38,212 nt of DNA. Origin: Candidatus Woesearchaeota archaeon CG_4_10_14_0_2_um_filter_33_13 (GTDB lineage Archaea; Nanobdellota; Nanobdellia; Woesearchaeales; GW2011-AR9). The number at the start of each line of letters is the position of its first letter. The stretch's first letter is position 1. The position numbers and the translations under genes are program-made. Below the pieces are notes generated by a model. The model saw nothing but the letters and a program-made list of their open reading frames with translations, searched no databases and was not told the origin of the DNA. Where the stretch lies: the NCBI GenBank assembly GCA_002792115.1, contig PFNQ01000002.1:1-38212 (forward strand), read 5' to 3'. Below are positions 15,119 through 21,616 of this stretch, one piece after another.

Positions 15119-16447
15119 ATGAAACCAGCAGTCAGCGTAATCATCCCTACTTATAATATGGCTAGTTATTTGCCATCGGCTGTCCAAAGCATTGTTTCTC
15201 AAACTCAAAGAGATCTAGAATTGATTATTGTCGACGATGGTTCTACTGATAATACTTTTGAAGTAGTTAAAAGATTAAAAGAGGAGGTTAGCCGGTCTGA
15301 TTTAAATATCAAATATCTGACAACAACTAATCGTGGTCGATCATTAGCATTAAATTATGGGATGAAATTTGTTTCTTCTCCTATGCTTACCTTTCTTGAT
15401 GCAGATGACTCTTTACCTTCAGATAGTTTAGAATTACGATGTCAGCACTTAAAAGAGCATCTGAATCTGGATGGAATTTTTGCAGCAGCGAATGTTTTAG
15501 ATTTAAACGGAAGATTACAGTTTGTTTGCGGGATTGTTCCAGAAGAAGTATCACGATTAGATGATTTAATTCTTGACAGACCTTCAGTGCCTATTCATGT
15601 TAACACTATGATGGTGCGGACTGAAAAGGTTAGAAACATAGGTGGATTTGATCCACAGTACTTAAGAGCAGAAGATCTTGATTTTGCCATAAGGGTTTCT
15701 CAACAGTTACAAATGGGTTTCTTAGACCAAGTAGTTTATAATTACACTATAGATAGTCATAACTGGCAGTCCCGGGTTCGTAATCGTGTGATTGCCACTT
15801 GTTCCAAAGCGAAATTAACAGATCTGCATAGCTCAAAATTAGATTTGCCTGACCGATTAACTAGGGTCGGGAAAAGGGTTTTTTGGGAAACATTAAAATT
15901 AGGTATGGATTTGGTTACTAATCGAAAAAATTTGCCTTTTAGTTCTTTGTTTAGTCAAGTGATTTATGTTCGAGATGCTTTAGGTAAAGATGGTGAACAT
16001 GTTAGAATCTACAAACTGAGAACAATGGTTTCAAATGCAGATAAAAAACGCGATGCCTTAATTGAGCAATCCGGTTTGGATCCTTTAGGTAAGATTAGTG
16101 ATGATCCCCGAATAACTCCAATAGGAAGAGTTTTAAGAAAATATTGGATTGATGAAATTCCTCAATTATATAATTTAATTCGAGGAGACCTTGATTTAGT
16201 GGGCGTTAGACCTAGGTCTGAGCAATTGTGGGCAGATCTTCCTCCAGAACATAAAGATAAAGCATTAAGGTACAAACCGGGATTGGTGGGAGTACAATAT
16301 GCTTTTTCCAGTTCGTGTTTTTCTGAAATGTTGAATCGTGAGCTTGATTATTTAGAACAAAAAGAATGTTATGGTTACTTAGCTGATGTTAAATTTCTTG
16401 CTTTGGTGGTTTATAACGTCTTATTTCATGGTTGTAGAAGCAGTTAA
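15119..16447 (+). CDS. Fusion of GT2 glycosyltransferase and sugar-phosphate (WcaJ/PglC-like) transferase
   Basis: Residues 1-220 form a GT-A family 2 glycosyltransferase: VSVIIPTYNMASYL, LELIIVDDGSTDN, and a DxD-type TFLDADDS at 91-98. Residues about 275-442 match the cytosolic part of a monotopic phosphoglycosyltransferase: VRIYKLRTM, ISDDPRITPIGRVLRK, YWIDEIPQL with the catalytic Asp345-Glu346 dyad, GDLDLVGVRPR and YKPGLVG. Between them (about 245-275) the usual long hydrophobic re-entrant membrane helix is not evident. The enzyme probably starts and extends a lipid-linked glycan for surface glycosylation. TATA-like GTTTATAAATT lies about 25 bp upstream. Sure of both domains, unsure how it meets the membrane lipid. 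Confidence 0.85.
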   Translation: MKPAVSVIIPTYNMASYLPSAVQSIVSQTQRDLELIIVDDGSTDNTFEVVKRLKEEVSRSDLNIKYLTTTNRGRSLALNYGMKFVSSPMLTFLDADDSLPSDSLELRCQHLKEHLNLDGIFAAANVLDLNGRLQFVCGIVPEEVSRLDDLILDRPSVPIHVNTMMVRTEKVRNIGGFDPQYLRAEDLDFAIRVSQQLQMGFLDQVVYNYTIDSHNWQSRVRNRVIATCSKAKLTDLHSSKLDLPDRLTRVGKRVFWETLKLGMDLVTNRKNLPFSSLFSQVIYVRDALGKDGEHVRIYKLRTMVSNADKKRDALIEQSGLDPLGKISDDPRITPIGRVLRKYWIDEIPQLYNLIRGDLDLVGVRPRSEQLWADLPPEHKDKALRYKPGLVGVQYAFSSSCFSEMLNRELDYLEQKECYGYLADVKFLALVVYNVLFHGCRSS

Positions 16448-16466
16448 GTTTTATTATCCTTTATAA

Positions 16467-16838
16467 TTAATCTTTTTTGCAACAATCTTCGCAAATACCT
16501 TTAACTTCCAACTGGAAACTAGTAATCTTGCCGGGAATTTTGTTTTTAAGAAAATCAATGTTGTCAATCTCAAAATGAATTATCTGGCCACTGTTTTCAC
16601 AGATAAAATGACAGTGAGATTTCTTCTCCTTTGAGTAAACTGTTTTTCTATCACAAAGGTAAGAATAAACTTCTCCTTCTTCTTTGAATTTGTTTAAAAA
16701 TCGATAAACTGTGGCCAAAGAAACATTTTTGTCTTTTTTCTTAATCAAATTGTAAAGATCTTCCGCGGTGAAGAATGTATTAATTTGATTGACAATACTT
16801 AATATTGTTTCTTTTTGTTTAGTATTTCTATTTTTCAT
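16467..16838 (-). CDS. Fur-family metal-responsive repressor
   Basis: The 123-residue protein has the Fur winged helix (residues about 5-75, with FFTAEDLYNLI and the recognition region NVSLATVYRFLNKF) and a metal-binding dimerisation half: KSHCHFICENSGQI and the C-terminal GICEDCCKKD. The usual first zinc CxxC is CENS here, so one Cys is replaced by Ser while the second pair is kept. It is divergent from a ZIP transporter across 57 bp that contain a Fur-box-like sequence and one palindromic TATA box. It probably senses Zn, Fe or Mn and controls itself and the transporter. Which metal is not determined by the sequence. Confidence 0.9.
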   Translation of the reverse strand: MKNRNTKQKETILSIVNQINTFFTAEDLYNLIKKKDKNVSLATVYRFLNKFKEEGEVYSYLCDRKTVYSKEKKSHCHFICENSGQIIHFEIDNIDFLKNKIPGKITSFQLEVKGICEDCCKKD

Positions 16839-16845
16839 TTTTATT

Positions 16846-16875
16846 GAGAATGAGAATCAGTAAGTTATTTAAATA
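16846..16875. promoter_or_regulatory. Shared bidirectional promoter with Fur-box-like site (fur / ZIP)
   Basis: TATTTAAATA (16866-16875) is a perfect palindrome and the only TATA box in the gap; its centre is about 25 bp from the ZIP ATG and about 32 bp from the fur ATG. Next to it, GAGAATGAGAATCAGTAAG (16846-16864) matches 14 of 19 positions of the classical Fur box GATAATGATAATCATTATC. One bound repressor could block both genes. Confidence 0.6.
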
Positions 16876-16895
16876 GGTTTTGTTTTTATTATATC

Positions 16896-17642
16896 ATGAT
16901 TGCAGAAGTATACACAATTGTTAGTGTTGTAATTATTTCATTAATCTCTTTAGTGGGAATTTTTTTCCTGACTTTAAATAAAAATTTTCTCAACAAGATT
17001 CTTTTGTTTTTAGTTAGTTTATCTGCTGGGTCACTTTTTGGTGGGGCTTTTCTACATATCTTACCAGAAGTTACTGAAGAATCAGGATTTACTTTAACTA
17101 TCTCTTTATCAGTATTAGCAGGAATCTTATTCTTCTTTGTAATTGAGAAGATTGTTCATTGGCGTCATTGTCATATTCCTACATCTAGTAATCATCCTCA
17201 TCATTTAGCACCAATGAACCTAATCGGTGATGGAATTCATAATTTTGTGGATGGTTTAATCATTGCCGGTAGTTATTTAATTAGCATTCCTGTAGGAATT
17301 GCAACAACTGTTGCAGTGATAACTCATGAAATTCCTCAGGAGATTGGTGATTTTGGAGTTTTACTTTACGCAGGTTATTCTAAGGCTAAGGCATTATTTT
17401 TTAACTTTCTTTCAGCTTTACTTGCTTTGGTTGGTGCTTTAATTGGTTTAATGATTAGCAGTGGTTCTGAGAAATTTGCTCTGATGATTTTGCCTTTTGC
17501 AGCAGGTGGTTTCTTATATATTGCTGGTTCTGATTTGCTTCCAGAATTACATAAACATTGTGGAACGAAAGATACGATTCTGCACTTCTTGGCCATGGTT
17601 CTGGGTATTTTTCTAATGCTTCTATTGAAGCTTTTTGCTTAA
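16896..17642 (+). CDS. ZIP-family divalent metal transporter
   Basis: The 248-residue membrane protein has about eight hydrophobic segments. A His-rich cytoplasmic loop (HWRHCHIPTSSNHPHH) lies between segments 3 and 4. The metal-site motifs are GDGIHNFVDGLIIAGSYL in segment 4 and THEIPQEIGDFGVLLYAG in segment 5. ZIP proteins bring zinc, iron or manganese into the cytoplasm. Its start codon lies about 25 bp from a TATA box shared with the divergent fur gene, so it is probably leaderless and Fur-repressed when metal is plentiful. A second, distinct ZIP gene lies at 28655-29389. Confidence 0.92.
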   Translation: MIAEVYTIVSVVIISLISLVGIFFLTLNKNFLNKILLFLVSLSAGSLFGGAFLHILPEVTEESGFTLTISLSVLAGILFFFVIEKIVHWRHCHIPTSSNHPHHLAPMNLIGDGIHNFVDGLIIAGSYLISIPVGIATTVAVITHEIPQEIGDFGVLLYAGYSKAKALFFNFLSALLALVGALIGLMISSGSEKFALMILPFAAGGFLYIAGSDLLPELHKHCGTKDTILHFLAMVLGIFLMLLLKLFA

Positions 17643-17709
17643 GTTTCTTTAATTATTTTTAACATAAGGTTTATAAATCCGCTCAATTTCAAGGTTTTAA
17701 AGCATATTG

Positions 17710-17742
17710 TCAAGAAAAAGTTAATTCTTGAAGTGTTTTTTT
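17710..17742 (+). terminator. Hairpin plus T-run in the leader of the zinc-ribbon gene
   Basis: TCAAGAA and TTCTTGA (7-bp stem, 8-nt loop) are followed by TTTTTTT. This lies after a TATA box (GTTTATAAATCC, about 17669-17680) and about 70 bp before the start codon, so it would act as an attenuator of the downstream gene rather than end the ZIP transcript. A second short stem CTTCG/CGAAG (about 17773-17792) sits just before the ribosome-binding site. Confidence 0.4.
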
Positions 17743-17812
17743 AAGAGAATCCAATTAGGGATTTTCAGAATGCTTCGGCCTAATGGACGAAGACATTTAT
17801 AGGAGGAATAAA

Positions 17813-18007
17813 ATGGGATACGAAAATCGTGGCGGACCAAGAAGAGATGGCCCAAGAGATAATGGACCAAGAGGAGACTTCGGACCGCGAGAATCGCACA
17901 AAGCTACATGTTCAGAATGTGGTCAAGAGTGCACAGTGCCTTTCAAACCAACTGAAGGCAAACCAGTATATTGTAGAGAATGTTACTCTAAAAGAAAAAG
18001 ATTTTAA
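17813..18007 (+). CDS. Small RG-rich zinc-ribbon protein (CxxC...VPFKP...YCxxC)
   Basis: The 64-residue protein starts with an Arg/Gly/Pro-rich disordered segment (MGYENRGGPRRDGPRDNGPR) and ends in a four-cysteine zinc ribbon: CSECGQECTVPFKPTEGKP followed by YCRECYSKRKRF. The ribbon type is widespread in small archaeal and CPR-like bacterial genomes. The start was set at 17813 because AGGAGG (17801-17806) lies at ideal spacing; the ATG at 17783 would place that site inside the gene. A paralogous ribbon is at 22880-23236. RG-rich segments plus a ribbon suggest RNA or ribosome binding, and the long structured leader suggests post-transcriptional control. Both points are inference. Confidence 0.8.
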   Translation: MGYENRGGPRRDGPRDNGPRGDFGPRESHKATCSECGQECTVPFKPTEGKPVYCRECYSKRKRF

Positions 18008-18041
18008 TCTTTTATCTTTCACTAGTTAATATTCCTAATTT

Positions 18042-18060
18042 CTTTTTTTTCTTTTCTTTG
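18042..18060 (+). terminator. T-rich terminator after the zinc-ribbon gene
   Basis: CTTTTTTTTCTTTTCTTTG follows the stop codon by 35 bp. Archaeal RNA polymerase stops at such U-rich tracts; no stem is needed. Confidence 0.5.
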
Positions 18061-18080
18061 TTCTTTAACAGCTAATATGG

Positions 18081-18191
18081 AACCCTCCCGTTCGCATCCG
18101 TTTAATCAATTAAGCTTCGCTTTTGAATGGACGGCAAACTAATTTTTGTCTTACGAGACACATCAATGCTCACTCCCAATTGGCGAGGGTT
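18081..18191. ncRNA. Candidate structured RNA, strand uncertain
   Basis: A 111-nt intergenic segment richer in G and C than its surroundings has no good reading frame. Its ends pair: AACCCTCCCG (18081-18090) with the segment TGG-C-GAGGGTT (18181-18191), giving ten pairs with one bulged C and one G-U. Inside are TGTCT-TACG-AGACA (18147-18160) and a small AAGC-TTC-GCTT stem. A palindromic TATA box at 18217-18224 would place a minus-strand start near 18194, three bases before the closing helix, so a minus-strand RNA is the better guess. No known RNA family is recognised. Confidence 0.4.
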
Positions 18192-18216
18192 TCATAATGG
18201 CTTTCTTCAACAGCAG

Positions 18217-18224
18217 ATTTAAAT
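18217..18224. promoter_or_regulatory. Palindromic TATA box before tspO
   Basis: ATTTAAAT is centred 30 bp before the tspO ATG, the normal position for a leaderless archaeal gene. Because it is palindromic it could also drive minus-strand transcription of the structured segment at 18081-18191. Confidence 0.5.
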
Positions 18225-18250
18225 AAGCGAAAGATGTTCTTTGTCAAATT

Positions 18251-18718
18251 ATGAAAGACTATCTTAAATTGATAATCTCTTTAGCAATACCACAAATTGC
18301 TGGGGCAATTGGATCAATCTTTACAGTTAGTTCCGTTTCTACATGGTATTTAGAGTTAATGAAACCATCTTTTAACCCGCCTAGTTGGGTCTTTGGACCG
18401 GTTTGGACAACGTTGTTTGTTTTAATAGGAGTTGCTTTATTTTTGGTCTGGAAGAAAGGATGGAAAAATAATAAGATTGCGTTGTATGTTTTTTCTGCTC
18501 AAATGGTATTTAATGTGATATGGTCAGCATTATTTTTTGGATTAAGATCTCCATTTTTAGCTTTGATTGAAATTTTTATTTTAAGTATTTTAATTGCACT
18601 TAACATATGTTATTTTTATCGCATTTCTAAGCCAGCAGCTTACTTATTAGTTCCTTATTTTGTATGGGTATGTTTTGCCGCAGTGTTAAACTATTATTTG
18701 TTTGTATTAAATCATTAG
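18251..18718 (+). CDS. tspO: TspO/MBR family membrane protein
   Basis: The 155-residue protein has the five-helix TspO (peripheral benzodiazepine receptor-like) fold. The family hallmark is seen in WYLELMKPSFNPPSWVFGPVWTTLF, followed by the helix 3 segment SAQMVFNVIWSALFFGLRSP and a final helix PYFVWVCFAAVLNYYLF. TspO proteins bind porphyrins and related tetrapyrroles and are linked to oxidative stress and tetrapyrrole turnover. A cytochrome b5-like protein and a heme-type reductase elsewhere in the window would fit a tetrapyrrole-using cell, but no direct link is shown. It has its own TATA box. Confidence 0.92.
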   Translation: MKDYLKLIISLAIPQIAGAIGSIFTVSSVSTWYLELMKPSFNPPSWVFGPVWTTLFVLIGVALFLVWKKGWKNNKIALYVFSAQMVFNVIWSALFFGLRSPFLALIEIFILSILIALNICYFYRISKPAAYLLVPYFVWVCFAAVLNYYLFVLNH

Positions 18719-18764
18719 TTTTATAAACCTAAAAAATTTACTTTAAACAAAAGAGGTGTTAATA

Positions 18765-19103
18765 ATGAAAAAAAATATTTCTGGTTTAGATCGTACGATT
18801 AGATTAATTGTAGGTGTGTTACTTTTGGTATTGGGGTATTATACTCATTGGATCTGGTACATTGTGGCGTTAGTTCCGTTAATAACAGGATTAACTGGTT
18901 ATTGCGCGCTTTATTCTCTTTTCAAAAGAAAGCCTAAGGTGGAAAGGAAGCCTGAAGTTAAGATAATGCCAGCTAAAATGGCACCAGAAACAGCTTCAAA
19001 AAAAGCTGTTTCAAAGGTTGCTAAAAGGAAAGTGGCTAAGAAAGCTGTCAAGAAAGCTGTCAAGAAAGTTGCTAAAAAGAAAGTAGTAAAGAGAAAAAGA
19101 TAA
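18765..19103 (+). CDS. DUF2892-like membrane protein with a histone-H1-like Lys/Ala tail
   Basis: Residues 1-55 match the DUF2892/YgaP transmembrane unit: NISGLDRTIRLIVGVLLLVL, a second hydrophobic helix, then TGLTGYCALYSLF. The C-terminal half (about 58-112) is very basic and repetitive, built from K-K-A-V-K and V-A-K-K steps, like the tails of histone H1 and bacterial H1-like proteins. The start at 18765 was chosen because GAGGTG lies 6 nt before it; the GTG at 18756 lies within that site. The tail could bind DNA, RNA or ribosomes at the membrane. Tail function is inference; the membrane domain call is good. Confidence 0.7.
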   Translation: MKKNISGLDRTIRLIVGVLLLVLGYYTHWIWYIVALVPLITGLTGYCALYSLFKRKPKVERKPEVKIMPAKMAPETASKKAVSKVAKRKVAKKAVKKAVKKVAKKKVVKRKR

Positions 19104-19137
19104 TTTTCTCTCCTTTTCTTTATTTTTTCTAATTTCT

Positions 19138-19434
19138 TTAGTCTAGCAACAACCCCGTGCATCGCCAATTAATTTCTGCGGTTTTTTGTTCTAAATTAAT
19201 AACGCAAGCAGGATTACATCCTGTTTTTGGTTCTTTCATTTTTAAATTAATCCACCAAGTATTAGTATATTCATTGTGATTAATTTCTTCTGTTAAATAA
19301 GCAGCTTGTCCACATTCACTTTTTTCTGCTAAACTAATGGCCTGGTCTTTGGTAGAATTGTTGTTATTACATCCAGAAATAAAAATTGTTAAAATCAGTA
19401 TCAAACTCAAACTTAAATTAATTATTAATTTCAT
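19138..19434 (-). CDS. Small lipoprotein with conserved-looking Cys pattern
   Basis: The 98-residue protein has a signal peptide and lipobox (FISGC, Cys22) followed by an Asn-rich linker. The mature domain carries four cysteines: KSECGQAAYL, KTGCNPACVINL and NWRCTGLL, with HNEYTNTWWINLKM between. The pattern suggests two disulphides in a small extracellular beta fold. The layout resembles the many short lipoproteins of DPANN archaea. It is convergent with the DUF2892 gene over a 34-bp pyrimidine-rich gap that probably serves as terminator for the plus-strand transcript. Function unknown. Confidence 0.65.
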   Translation of the reverse strand: MKLIINLSLSLILILTIFISGCNNNNSTKDQAISLAEKSECGQAAYLTEEINHNEYTNTWWINLKMKEPKTGCNPACVINLEQKTAEINWRCTGLLLD

Positions 19435-19509
19435 TTTATATAACCTCGCTTTAAGTTTATATATCTGTGAGATATTTAAAAGAATTCATAACTTTAATTG
19501 TGGTCAAAG

Positions 19510-19995
19510 TTATATCCGATTTAATTCCCAAAACAAAGGGTCATATTTCTTCTCTTTAATGATCTGAGCAATCTGTCTTTTGATTTCAAGAATATCTTCT
19601 TTATTTAATGGTTTAAAATTTTCATAAAAACCTGTTGACCTATCAGGTAGTTGAACTGATTCTGGAAATACTTGGATTTTTGCATCCTTAGAACGTCCAA
19701 GTATATGAACATGAAGAAATGGTTTTTCTTGTTTTTTAAAAGCCCAGTTCCCCATATCTTGATAATTTACTTTTATTATTGGAACATCTCTTATAGTCAT
19801 CGCTTTTTCTAATGCTTTTCCAATAATCATTGTTAATCTTATTAATTCAATAGCTACTTTTGGAGAAAGCATAGTTCTATCTATGATTGATTTATCTTTA
19901 ATACTTATTCGAAGGTGACCGCCCTCTTCTCTTGAAACGAAAGGCTTATCATGCGACTCAACTATAAAAGAGTCTGTTTGGTAAATTAAAGTCAT
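19510..19995 (-). CDS. HIT-like protein with altered His triad
   Basis: The 161-residue protein resembles HIT-superfamily nucleotide hydrolases/transferases. Near residue 104 it has KPFLHVHILGRSKD, corresponding to the HxHxHxx triad, but the first His is Phe. The N-terminal part (IYQTDSFIVESHDKPFVSREEGGHLRISIK) and the preceding helix (LIRLTMIIGKALEKAM) fit the HIT fold order, and VNYQDMGNWAF takes the place of the usual NxG strand. It ends with a long helix and FWELNRI. The last two histidines are kept, so some activity is possible. It is the only gene on its strand here before the half-size MFS gene. Confidence 0.65.
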   Translation of the reverse strand: MTLIYQTDSFIVESHDKPFVSREEGGHLRISIKDKSIIDRTMLSPKVAIELIRLTMIIGKALEKAMTIRDVPIIKVNYQDMGNWAFKKQEKPFLHVHILGRSKDAKIQVFPESVQLPDRSTGFYENFKPLNKEDILEIKRQIAQIIKEKKYDPLFWELNRI

Positions 19996-20044
19996 ATCTT
20001 AAAAACTGGATTTAAGGTATATAAATATTTCTAGCTTCTCTGGG

Positions 20045-20650
20045 CTAAAATTTCTCTTTAATTTGATACTCTTTTAATGATATTTTATCTTCTTTCCCTT
20101 TTTTAACTTCTAACCAATGCAGGACTGCCCAACCAGCAACGCCCATAATCCCGGCCATAATGAAAGTGTACTTAAAACCAATAAATTGAGCAATGGCTGC
20201 GCCAACTGCAGCAGTGGCTGCTGTTCCTAAACCCGTAAGGGTTGAATAAAGACTCCATTCAAAACTTTCATGTTTATGATCTAGATTAGTACTCCACAAA
20301 CCTAACCAGGTGGGGTAGGCAAGACCACTACCTAATCCATAAACAATCTGGGCTAAATATATCCAATAAATATTCTCTGCAAAAACGTAAATAAATGGCA
20401 CTGAAGTAATTAAGAAGGCTCCCATTATTAACCACTTTACTTTATCATCATGTTCATCGACATAACGAGAAAAAGGTAATTGTATAATACTTTTAGTTAA
20501 GAGGAACATCATACTTGCTAATCCTGCAGCGAAAATTGTTCCCCCAGCTAGGTTCTCTTTGATGAAAATGGCTAAAATTGGATCTACCAAACCAAAACCA
20601 GTTACAAAGAAAATGTCCGAGAACATTAGTAATTTAATGGTTTTGTTCAT
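20045..20650 (-). CDS. Half-size MFS-type membrane protein (six helices)
   Basis: The 201-residue protein equals one six-helix half of a major facilitator superfamily transporter. Visible segments include FSDIFFVTGFGLVDPILAIF, GLASMMFLLTKSIIQLPFSRYVDEHDD (the loop 2-3 motif A region), WLIMGAFLITSVPFIYVFA, IYLAQIVYGLGSGLAYPTW and two further helices. The normal MFS second half is absent: after a hydrophilic tail (KGKEDKISLKEYQIKEKF) the gene stops and an unrelated HIT-like gene follows. It might work as a homodimer or with a partner, or be a truncated remnant. Substrate unknown. Confidence 0.75.
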   Translation of the reverse strand: MNKTIKLLMFSDIFFVTGFGLVDPILAIFIKENLAGGTIFAAGLASMMFLLTKSIIQLPFSRYVDEHDDKVKWLIMGAFLITSVPFIYVFAENIYWIYLAQIVYGLGSGLAYPTWLGLWSTNLDHKHESFEWSLYSTLTGLGTAATAAVGAAIAQFIGFKYTFIMAGIMGVAGWAVLHWLEVKKGKEDKISLKEYQIKEKF

Positions 20651-20809
20651 GGCAGGAGGAATTACTTTTAAGCTTATTAATCTTTCTTGCTACTAAATAC
20701 TAGTGTTTTATTTGTTTCTGGCCGTATCATTATTCTCTTGTCTAGATAAATTTATAAACTTGTTTATGCTCGAGAAAGGTGTTAGATTAAAGGTTAAAGA
20801 GGGGATAAT

Positions 20810-21589
20810 ATGATCTACATTCATAACTTAAGGTCTTTGAATCAAAAGAGTGCTGAAACAGAAGCCACTTATCTACTGAGGCCACTTAGAGAAAAAGCTA
20901 AGTTTCCTTTAAATGATGCTTTTTTAATCAAAGAGTTGGATAGTTTTTTTATTTCTAATACTGATTTAGAAACAATCTCTTTAGCATTTCCTCTTTTAGA
21001 AAAATTGCCTCTTGATCTTGAACAACTTAAAAAAGATAATCAAGGAGAGTTATACGAAAACATTAATATCCTCAGGACACATGCGTTGCTGAAAGAGTTT
21101 CCTGAACCTTTGCAAAATAATTTACAATATCTTAAAGATTTAATGCAGTGGCAGAACGGAGATTTACTTAATTTATTTGCTTTCTTTAATCAGATACCTT
21201 ATCTGAAGATTAACAATAAAGCAGAGTTAAACACTAAATTAAATAATTTGTTTCAAACATTGTTAAGGACCAGCAACTTTACTTTTGGTGCTATGGATAT
21301 TATCAATGAAGCTCATCTTGAACATAGTCGTGGCTTGGTGGAAAGTTTTTCTAAAGGATACTTAATTCATATTTATCTAGAGGAACAGATGAAGGCTTTA
21401 TCTTTTGAGCAAATCTCTCGAAGAGTGCCACCAGCGGAATTGCAGAAACTTAAAGAAATGGAAGGTAATATCAAAATAATTAACAAAAGTATTGAGAAAG
21501 CCTATGAAGTTAACATGCGCATGATTGAATTAGCAGTCAATCTTTATACTTTTACTAAGTGGGCGATGGAAATACAGCTAAGAACTTAG
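20810..21589 (+). CDS. Hypothetical all-helical protein, 259 residues
   Basis: I do not recognise the family. The protein is soluble, Leu-rich and predicted almost fully alpha-helical, with no cysteines and no signal peptide. Segments such as LPLDLEQLKKDNQGELYENINILRTH and the final KEMEGNIKIINKSIEKAYEVNMRMIELAVNLY look like long amphipathic helices, so a helical bundle or a coiled-coil adaptor is likely. Ribosome-binding site AGAGGGGAT lies just before the ATG and a TATA-like AATTTATAAAC is about 60 bp upstream, so it has a short leader, unlike most neighbours. Confidence 0.6.
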   Translation: MIYIHNLRSLNQKSAETEATYLLRPLREKAKFPLNDAFLIKELDSFFISNTDLETISLAFPLLEKLPLDLEQLKKDNQGELYENINILRTHALLKEFPEPLQNNLQYLKDLMQWQNGDLLNLFAFFNQIPYLKINNKAELNTKLNNLFQTLLRTSNFTFGAMDIINEAHLEHSRGLVESFSKGYLIHIYLEEQMKALSFEQISRRVPPAELQKLKEMEGNIKIINKSIEKAYEVNMRMIELAVNLYTFTKWAMEIQLRT

Positions 21590-21616
21590 GGTTAACAATT
21601 TAAAGGATCTTAAAGT

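Noticed and set aside
18090-18100. GTTCGCATCC resembles a tRNA T-loop.
   Set aside because: The flanking bases do not form the required 5-bp T-stem or acceptor stem, and no D- or anticodon arm is present.
19104-19137. Pyrimidine-rich gap between the DUF2892 gene and a convergent lipoprotein as a possible repeat.
   Set aside because: It is an ordinary T-rich terminator-like gap with no repeated unit.
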